Shown piece after piece: positions 1 to 6,084 of a DNA stretch of 11,227 bases. A program made the position numbers and the translations under genes. Within the stretch, counting starts at the first letter, position 1; each line of letters opens with the position of its first letter. This DNA is from an uncultured Bacteroidales bacterium (GTDB lineage Bacteria; Bacteroidota; Bacteroidia; Bacteroidales; JAUNSR01). The notes under the pieces were generated by a model. The model saw nothing but the letters and a program-made list of their open reading frames with translations. It ran no database searches and had not been told where the DNA came from. The stretch is taken from NCBI GenBank assembly GCA_947074245.1, contig CAMTOW010000030.1:1-11227 (forward strand). Reading direction: 5' to 3'.

Positions 1-2390
1 TGAAACGTCTGATCGAAGAGGGACGAATCTTGCTTAGCGCCAAATCGATCTATCCGGAAATTTATGAAGGTAACAATTATTTCATGTTGACACCGATCGT
101 AGGTCCTGATGAATGCGTCGAAGTGGAAGGTCAGAACATTCAGGTTTGTGCCGACCCGATCGAAGTGATTATCCATGCATCTAAACAGTCGCCGATTCTG
201 AAATTCGGTAATTCATCGATTCGTTACCCGGAAAGCTACGAAGGCAATCCGGCCTTACGCACAAGTCTTCAGGCGATGCAGGGGATCATCCATGTCCCGG
301 TTCGCCGCGCAAGTGATGTGACTCTGAACAAAGAGATCGGAATCGTACGATTACTGTCTACCACCGATCCGCGAGCCGAACATTGGTACGATCGTGAACT
401 AAAATGTGATCTGGCACTTTTGGATGCTGCCGGAAACGAAATAACCGGAAACGAAGGTATTATTACGCAAATGCGTATGGATCCAACCCAGTTGGGTATT
501 GTATTCCGCGAAGGGTTTGAATATGTGTTGAATATCGATATCAATAGATCCGCAATGACCGGATGTTCCGGAAATGCGATCTTACCGATCATTGTTATTC
601 CGGAATATATGACCTGGACGCCGCAGAAAGGCAGTTTCGACTGGAACGACGATGCCAACTGGTCTCGCTCTATCGCGTCGGATGCTGATCTGACCAATTA
701 TGTTGATGATCCGAACGCAGACGGATATGTGCCTCTTGATTTTACCAAAGTAACGATTCGTGAAGCGAGTACTTATCCTTGGTTGCGTAAACCGGAGTGG
801 AAAAGCGACGGAAGTTATGAGATCGACACCAATTCGGGAATCGAGTACGATATCAATTTTGAAATTCACCTCTGCCAGCATATATTCTTCCGTTCGGCGA
901 CCGAACTGATCGGTCAGGATCTGCTTCGCTATCAGAAGGCGTGGTTGGATTTTACGCTCGAAAAGGACCGTTGGTATATGCTATCGTCTCCATTGCGAGA
1001 AGTCTTTGCCGGAGATATGCATCTTCCGAAAGACGGAATCGACCGAAACGAACCGTTCAAACCGATCACGGGTGTTACCAATCGTACCTCGCCGACCGTA
1101 TATCAGCGCAGCTGGGACAAGAGCGGTATCGATTACAACTGGGCCGGATCACGGGATATGTTTATCAGTTCAGACTGGAGTTTGTCGTTCAATGACATGA
1201 ATGAAGTTTACCGTCCGGGACATGGCTACGGTTTATGGATCGATCATATTTCGCAGGGACGTATCCGCCTTCCAAAAGAAGATACCGAATACTATTATTA
1301 CACCGATTATGGTGTACCGACCAATATCAAAACGGAAATCAATCGCGAGGAAAGCAACATCGGACGATTCGTATTCCCGGAAAACCCACAGGGTATGACG
1401 GTAAATCTTGTCAATAAGACGGATGGTCATAACATCTTCCTGGTTGGTAATCCGTTCATCTGTCACTTGGATATGATTGAGTTCTTCCGGGGCAATCCGG
1501 ATTTGCTGCCGAGATATTGGGTCGAAGCGGAACAATCATACGGAACCATCATCGCAGATGTGGCCGATGGCAATATCATTGAAAATGTAATCGAGAATCC
1601 GCTGACCGGATATCTGGCTCCGATGCAGTCGTTCTTTGTTCAAACCCGCTCAACCAATATGAATCACATCAGCGTGAAGTTCGAGTACGATATGATGGGA
1701 TTCGCTCAAACCCGCATCCGAGCACCGCAAAACGAAACGACTTCTCAACCTGCGTTGTATCTGCGTGCAGAACGAAACGGAGAGATGAGTTCCGCTCTGA
1801 TTCTGCATGAATCAAGCGCTGCGGACGGATATTCCGATTCGGAAGATATGAATATCCTGATCGATTCCAATCGCTCTACGGTTCCGACCATCTATTCGGT
1901 TGCCGACAATCAGGCGTTGATGATCAATACCGTTCCGGGAGGTTCTCTGATTCCGCTTGGTATCGTCAGCAACAGCGATGCTCCGGTTGAAGTGACTTTC
2001 GATGGATTAAGTTCGTTTGAAACTCCTGTATATCTATATGATGCGATTGAAGAAAGTATGACTCTGCTTGAAGAGGGTAACTCTACATTCTCGATGGCGG
2101 GTATCTCTCACGATCGCTACTTTATCAAAACGGAAGCAGTGATGAGCGGAATCGAAGATGCGAACGATGGTTCAATCCGGGTGTATTCTCCAATCAAAGG
2201 AAAACTGTTTGTAGGAACAACAGCTTCAGATCGGTTGAGACGGATCGAAATCTTTACCGTAAACGGAATCACCCTTCAAGGACGTAATTCGGCGAACTCA
2301 TTGGAACAATTCGAACTTCCGTCCGGAAATTACATGGTTCGTGTCGAATCTGATCAGAATTCCGAAACATTCAAAGTAGTTATCAAATAA
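1..2390 (+). CDS. Large T9SS-secreted surface protein, C-terminal part (5' end outside window)
   Basis: The frame is open from the first complete codon (3-5) to the TAA at 2388-2390, so this is the tail of a longer gene; the TTG at 30 is not a credible start because the coding frame continues upstream of it. About 795 codons are visible. The last ~71 residues (2175-2387) look like a T9SS type A C-terminal domain: a beta-rich stretch containing IEIFTVNG, then SGNYMVRV and the ending FKVVIK. This signal targets proteins through the type IX secretion machine, where it is normally cleaved. Upstream is a Trp-rich motif (FDWNDDANW, about 635-665), then the segments WYMLSSPL and FLVGNPF and a PMQSFFVQ segment, which I associate from memory with large uncharacterised Bacteroidales surface proteins. 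No enzymatic motif is visible. The gene runs into the 105-aa gene with a 16-bp gap, suggesting co-transcription. The secretion assignment is firm; the function is unknown. Confidence 0.85.
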   Translation, partial: KRLIEEGRILLSAKSIYPEIYEGNNYFMLTPIVGPDECVEVEGQNIQVCADPIEVIIHASKQSPILKFGNSSIRYPESYEGNPALRTSLQAMQGIIHVPVRRASDVTLNKEIGIVRLLSTTDPRAEHWYDRELKCDLALLDAAGNEITGNEGIITQMRMDPTQLGIVFREGFEYVLNIDINRSAMTGCSGNAILPIIVIPEYMTWTPQKGSFDWNDDANWSRSIASDADLTNYVDDPNADGYVPLDFTKVTIREASTYPWLRKPEWKSDGSYEIDTNSGIEYDINFEIHLCQHIFFRSATELIGQDLLRYQKAWLDFTLEKDRWYMLSSPLREVFAGDMHLPKDGIDRNEPFKPITGVTNRTSPTVYQRSWDKSGIDYNWAGSRDMFISSDWSLSFNDMNEVYRPGHGYGLWIDHISQGRIRLPKEDTEYYYYTDYGVPTNIKTEINREESNIGRFVFPENPQGMTVNLVNKTDGHNIFLVGNPFICHLDMIEFFRGNPDLLPRYWVEAEQSYGTIIADVADGNIIENVIENPLTGYLAPMQSFFVQTRSTNMNHISVKFEYDMMGFAQTRIRAPQNETTSQPALYLRAERNGEMSSALILHESSAADGYSDSEDMNILIDSNRSTVPTIYSVADNQALMINTVPGGSLIPLGIVSNSDAPVEVTFDGLSSFETPVYLYDAIEESMTLLEEGNSTFSMAGISHDRYFIKTEAVMSGIEDANDGSIRVYSPIKGKLFVGTTASDRLRRIEIFTVNGITLQGRNSANSLEQFELPSGNYMVRVESDQNSETFKVVIK

Positions 2391-2393
2391 GAC

Positions 2394-2398
2394 AGGAG
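2394..2398 (+). promoter_or_regulatory. Shine-Dalgarno-like AGGAG before the 105-aa gene
   Basis: AGGAG lies 8 nt before the ATG at 2407. This is notable because the other starts in the window (ppdK, the protease, the yaaA homologue) show no such sequence, as is usual for Bacteroidota. It supports the ATG at 2407 and suggests efficient translation within the operon. A chance match in purine-rich sequence cannot be excluded. Confidence 0.4.
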
Positions 2399-2406
2399 AA
2401 ATTGAT

Positions 2407-2724
2407 ATGAAAACAGTAAAATATATTATTGTGCTGATCGTGATGAGTTTAAGTTTCTCCCTTTCAGCTTCAGACGATATATGGGGCAATCAACCTCGCA
2501 GAGCCGAATCCGGCTTTTTCACACCGAGCCCGACTTCGCCATTTGGCGATTCGATGTCACAACCGGGGCAAATGCAACGAGCAGCACCCGGAGGTGGAGG
2601 TGGCGGTATCGGGGTGTTACCCGTACGAGACGTCTTTACATTCTTATTTTTTGCGATAGCTTGTTATGGCGCATTCGTGTATCGTAGTCATCGAAATCGA
2701 AATGTTCGTCATGAAAAGAGATAA
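2407..2724 (+). CDS. Small exported protein with glycine run and C-terminal membrane anchor
   Basis: A 105-aa protein of unrecognised family. Residues 1-21 form a typical signal peptide (Lys-containing start, hydrophobic core, cut near SLSA/SD). A Pro/Ser/Gln-rich middle follows, then a run of six glycines at 62-67, the segment GVLPVRD (69-75), a hydrophobic stretch at about 75-92 (one membrane helix) and a tail rich in Arg, His and Lys (93-105). The order of short motif, helix and basic tail resembles C-terminal sorting signals of the PEP-CTERM/PID-CTERM kind, but I cannot assign it to a named class. The ATG has an AGGAG 8 nt upstream and lies 16 bp after the T9SS cargo gene, so the two are probably co-transcribed; a terminator follows at 2773. 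It may be an envelope protein that assists or anchors its large neighbour, which is inference. The stop is TAA. Confidence 0.75.
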   Translation: MKTVKYIIVLIVMSLSFSLSASDDIWGNQPRRAESGFFTPSPTSPFGDSMSQPGQMQRAAPGGGGGGIGVLPVRDVFTFLFFAIACYGAFVYRSHRNRNVRHEKR

Positions 2725-2772
2725 AGATTATGTACAATTCTCCTCGGAGGAGGGCTAAGTTTTGTATTTATT

Positions 2773-2810
2773 AGGAGAGGGTGTGCCGCAATCGCGGCGC
2801 ACCTTTTCCT
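2773..2810 (+). terminator. Rho-independent terminator after the 105-aa gene
   Basis: The arms 2773-2789 and 2794-2810 pair over 17 positions, with three G-T wobbles (T2784-G2799, G2779-T2804, G2777-T2806) and no mismatch, around the 4-nt loop AATC. The upper stem is very GC-rich (GTGCCGC/GCGGCGC). A T-rich tract follows, partly inside the 3' arm and continuing to about 2814. It lies 48 bp after the stop of the 105-aa gene and ends the transcript of the T9SS cargo and small-protein pair. Confidence 0.85.
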
Positions 2811-3019
2811 TTTTATCATTTCGTAAATCGGTTTCTCTTTGTGGAGAATTATCTTATTCACAATCTCTTGCAAAAAAACGGCGCGACATCAATTTTCATT
2901 CGATGATTTGCAATTCATTCTCGCATAACGATATCAAATAGATAATAATAATTAAATTTATAGTACATAATGCAAAATAAATGATAGGGCATAAATGACT
3001 TGATATCAAAAAGAGAAGA

Positions 3020-3036
3020 GTCCGATGGATTCGGAC
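3020..3036 (+). other. Short hairpin in the leader of the protease gene
   Basis: GTCCGA (3020-3025) and TCGGAC (3031-3036) pair perfectly around the 5-nt loop TGGAT, 26 nt before the protease ATG. It could influence leader stability or translation. A 6-bp stem can arise by chance. Confidence 0.3.
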
Positions 3037-3062
3037 ACCACACCATATAAATTAATCGAACA

Positions 3063-5855
3063 ATGAAAAAATCACTACTTTATTTGGGTTTTTCTGCATC
3101 ACTCGCCTTTTCAGTCTGTGAAAGCGGGTATGCACAGGTTGGCGTCAAAGGGATTCCTCCGGGAATCGAGACGAATTTCTCGGTCGATGAGTTACGAATC
3201 ATCGACATTCCGGTAGAAAAAAGTCTGGCGGTATTGAAACAACAGGCTGCGCTCGCAAAAGAAAATGACGGGAAACCGCCTAAGATAGCCGAAGCGATTC
3301 ATACCGAACTGGATTTGGCGGCAAATGGTGAATGGTCCGTATCGCCCGATGGCAAACACATTTGCCGGATGAGAGTCCGTTCGGAAGGCGCTTTGGGTTT
3401 AATCATGGGATATTCTCGGTTCGATTTGCCGGAAGGTACCATGCTTTATGTCTATAATGGAGATAAAAAACAGGTTCTGGGCGCATATACGTCGCAGACC
3501 AATCCTCGAAAAGGATCTTTTGCTACGGAGGTTCTCGCGGGAGATGAGGCTATCTTCGAATACATCACTCCGGACCGCGCTTTGTATCCGAAAGTTACGA
3601 TCAATCGGATCGGATATTGCTTTGATAATCTCACCGTCGCTTATATCAAAGATGATGGCGAACCGGATGTTTCGACCGAAATCGGCGAATCCGGCTATTG
3701 CATGGTGAATATCAACTGTAGTGAAGGGGATGACTGGCAGGTACAGAAAAAAGGTGTTGCCAAAATGCTGATGTATATCACCGGCAATGGCTACGATGCC
3801 GGATGGTATCTGTGTACGGGATCTCTGATTAACAATACCAGTCAGGATTTTACGCCTTATTTCTTATCCGCTTACCATTGTTATGAAGGAGCCAATGATG
3901 CGAATGACTTGCCGCAATGGATCTTTTATTTTGACTATGAATCGCCCGGATGTACAAACTCTACACCGGTCAATACCCGAACGCTTGTCGGGTGCGAACT
4001 ACGGTCACATATCCCGATTTACAATGGTTCGGACGGACTCTTGATCGAGCTCACGGAAGAGTTACCCGTTGAATGGAACCTGTATTTCAACGGTTGGGAT
4101 CGTCGCGCTACCGTCTTGTCGGGCAATGGCGTGGGCATTCACCATCCATCGGGCGATGTCAAGAAAATATCGTCTTTCTCCAATTACTCCATATCCACCT
4201 GGCCCGGTGTCGATACCGGGGCTTATCAGGCACATTGGTTGATTTATTTCATCCGCACCACAAATGGATTCGGACAGACGGAAGGCGGTTCTTCCGGATC
4301 GCCGATATTTGCAAGCAACAAATTAATCATCGGTACGCTTACCGGAGGTAATTCTTCATGTTATTATACATCCGGAAGCAACTATTACGGGCGTTTATGG
4401 TATCACTGGGATCAATACGGCAGCACGCCGACTACGCAGATGAAGACTTGGCTTGATCCGCTCAACACGGGTGTTGAAACCTTGGAGGGAATCTACTACG
4501 ATCCAAGTCTGCTTGAGGTGCCAACCGTTTCGTATGATCTGGTCGATCCCGTATTTTCCGTATCGGCACCCGGCATCAGAAGTGAGGGGAAACGTGTCGA
4601 TCTGACTTCTGCATTTCTTACGGAGGATATTCATGTTGCCACGACGGCACCGTTCCATATTTCGGCTGATTCGATCGAATGGGTTGAATCGTTAACACTC
4701 GCGGTTGATTGCGATCGTTTCTGGATCGCGTATGAACCGGAAGAGAGTGGAGTTCAGGAAGGTTTGGTAGAGATTACGACGGAGGGAATGGCCAATCCGG
4801 TTCGGATCTCGCTGGAAGGAAAATGTTGTCTGCCGGTTTCAATTCTAAATCCGGAAATGGAAGATGGAGTCTACAATCAAGCTTACTCCTATCGATTCGA
4901 AGTGGCAGAGCCCGGCGATTCGTATGTATTCGATCTGCAATCCGGTGCTTTGCCGGATGGGTTGACTCTTGATTCGGAAGGGCTCGTGGCAGGAGTTCCG
5001 CGTGAAAGCGGTTCGTTCAGTTTCGGATATAAGGTTACCGAACCATCAGGTTGTTATACCGATTTCGAGGCAGCTTTGGATATCTCCTGCGAAGTGATCC
5101 GGGATTTCCCATATCTTGAAACGTTTGAAAACAGAACTCAGATTCCGTCTTGTTGGGATCAAGACGTAACGCGTGGATCCGTATACTGGGCTATTCAAAA
5201 TCACGAAGAGGAAACTTCGACCAGTCCGTCCGAAGCATACAGCGGAATCAACAATGCCGTATTCCGTTCGAGTGACGCGGTTACCGGGCATACGACTTTA
5301 CTGATCACTCCGAAAATGGATCTTACCATGCTGGAAGCGCCGACCTTATCGTTCTGGCATGCTCAGACAGCAGGATCCGGCAATTCCGATCAACTTTGGG
5401 TTTATTATAAGAATACCGCTTCGGCATCCTGGACTCTCTTGAAGGCATATTATGATCAGATCGAATCCTGGAAGGAAGAAACGATTTCTCTTCCGGAAAA
5501 ATCAGATGAATATTTCGTAGCCTTCAAGGCACGCAGCAACGGCGGCCGTGGTGTGACGCTTGACGATGTTCATATCTATTCCGATACCGGCACAGACGGT
5601 TTGCGTTCTTCTCATTTCGAGGATATGGATATTCAATACAATTCGTTTGTAGAAACCGAACTGCACCTTCGTTGGAGTGGGGAAGCGGACGGAATCCGTA
5701 TTTTGAATGTCAAAGGGGAAACCGTCTATCAGAACGACGGATTATCTTCCAATCAGAAATTGACGATTCCTTCGGCGAATTGGGAGCCCGGCGTATATCT
5801 CGTAAAACTTCGTTGGCAACAGGCTCATCATAGCTTCAAAGTGATTAAGAAATAA
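3063..5855 (+). CDS. Secreted trypsin-fold serine protease, lysyl-endopeptidase-like, with T9SS tail
   Basis: A 930-aa preproprotein. Residues 1-24 are a signal peptide (cut near GYA/Q). About 25-209 is a probable pro-region. The protease domain (about 210-480) matches Achromobacter lysyl endopeptidase (S1 fold) segment by segment: CTGSLINNT, SAYHC with catalytic His272, SDGLLIEL with Asp324, GWDRR, GIHHP, and GSSGSP with Ser411. Asn440 stands where that enzyme has the substrate-binding Asp225, and Thr427 where it has His210; Trp380 appears to match Trp169. So it is probably an active endopeptidase, but lysine specificity should not be assumed. Then follow an Ig-like domain (about 497-588), a putative-Ig (He_PIG-like) domain (about 596-675, with ALPDGLTLD) and a MAM/cleaved-adhesin-like domain (about 681-840, with SFWHAQ and TLDDVHIY), a type also found in gingipain adhesin regions. 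About 855-930 is a T9SS type A tail (ending FKVIKK). No Shine-Dalgarno is seen; the ATG directly precedes a good signal peptide. It is transcribed alone, with a terminator at 5881. Confidence 0.9.
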   Translation: MKKSLLYLGFSASLAFSVCESGYAQVGVKGIPPGIETNFSVDELRIIDIPVEKSLAVLKQQAALAKENDGKPPKIAEAIHTELDLAANGEWSVSPDGKHICRMRVRSEGALGLIMGYSRFDLPEGTMLYVYNGDKKQVLGAYTSQTNPRKGSFATEVLAGDEAIFEYITPDRALYPKVTINRIGYCFDNLTVAYIKDDGEPDVSTEIGESGYCMVNINCSEGDDWQVQKKGVAKMLMYITGNGYDAGWYLCTGSLINNTSQDFTPYFLSAYHCYEGANDANDLPQWIFYFDYESPGCTNSTPVNTRTLVGCELRSHIPIYNGSDGLLIELTEELPVEWNLYFNGWDRRATVLSGNGVGIHHPSGDVKKISSFSNYSISTWPGVDTGAYQAHWLIYFIRTTNGFGQTEGGSSGSPIFASNKLIIGTLTGGNSSCYYTSGSNYYGRLWYHWDQYGSTPTTQMKTWLDPLNTGVETLEGIYYDPSLLEVPTVSYDLVDPVFSVSAPGIRSEGKRVDLTSAFLTEDIHVATTAPFHISADSIEWVESLTLAVDCDRFWIAYEPEESGVQEGLVEITTEGMANPVRISLEGKCCLPVSILNPEMEDGVYNQAYSYRFEVAEPGDSYVFDLQSGALPDGLTLDSEGLVAGVPRESGSFSFGYKVTEPSGCYTDFEAALDISCEVIRDFPYLETFENRTQIPSCWDQDVTRGSVYWAIQNHEEETSTSPSEAYSGINNAVFRSSDAVTGHTTLLITPKMDLTMLEAPTLSFWHAQTAGSGNSDQLWVYYKNTASASWTLLKAYYDQIESWKEETISLPEKSDEYFVAFKARSNGGRGVTLDDVHIYSDTGTDGLRSSHFEDMDIQYNSFVETELHLRWSGEADGIRILNVKGETVYQNDGLSSNQKLTIPSANWEPGVYLVKLRWQQAHHSFKVIKK

Positions 5856-5880
5856 TCGTTCACGATATTGATAGGTATAG

Positions 5881-5915
5881 AAACCGACAGTTCAATCCGA
5901 ACTGTCGGTTTTTTT
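5881..5915 (+). terminator. Rho-independent terminator of the protease gene
   Basis: AAACCGACAGTT (5881-5892) pairs perfectly over 12 bp with 5900-5911 around a 7-nt loop, followed by a T run ending at 5915. It begins 26 bp after the protease TAA. Its A-rich left side could also help end ppdK transcription on the other strand. Confidence 0.9.
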
Positions 5916-6023
5916 GTGGAATGGATGAAGTCACATTCCGTTCTTCTCGAAAGAAGGAACCGAAGTTCGGTAATTTCAATACAGATCCATCTCTATTTCC
6001 ATTGAAGGAGTTCTACAAACAAA

Positions 6024-6058
6024 ACAGGCTTAACCGTTTATCAAACGATCAAGCCTGT
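6024..6058 (-). terminator. Terminator of ppdK (minus strand)
   Basis: ACAGGCTT (6024-6031) pairs with AAGCCTGT (6051-6058); inside, CGTTT (6035-6039) pairs with AAACG (6043-6047), separated from the outer stem by a 3x3 internal loop. Read on the minus strand, the hairpin begins 26 nt after the ppdK stop and is followed by a T-rich stretch (TGTTTTGTTTG). Between this and the protease terminator (5916-6023) I see only two short inverted repeats, GGAATG/CATTCC at 5918-5939 and ACCGAA/TTCGGT at 5959-5971, and no gene. Confidence 0.8.
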
Positions 6059-6084
6059 CATTTATAAAAAAGATTAGATTAGAG

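Larger units (their letters stand above)
2725..3062. other. 338-bp intergenic region upstream of the secreted protease
   Basis: This gap has no credible gene. It holds a small inverted repeat CTCCT/AGGAG (2740-2752), the strong terminator at 2773-2810, then a markedly AT-rich stretch (about 2930-3000) that probably contains the protease promoter. I found no full TTTG plus TAnnTTTG pair; the nearest -7-like match is TAAATTTA at 2953-2960, one base off and without a well-spaced TTTG. The nonamer GATATCAAA occurs at 2930-2938 and again at 3002-3010, the second copy inside the perfect palindrome TTGATATCAA (3000-3009). A short hairpin lies at 3020-3036. Confidence 0.5.

Noticed and set aside
2740..2752. 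CTCCT/AGGAG inverted repeat as an operator or anti-Shine-Dalgarno switch.
   Set aside because: Only 5 bp with a 3-nt loop, and no start codon at a suitable distance downstream; it is probably incidental.
2730..2774. Mini-frame of 14 codons containing three consecutive Arg codons, between the 105-aa gene and the terminator.
   Set aside because: It is very short, its end overlaps the terminator stem, and no downstream gene is in place for a leader peptide to control.
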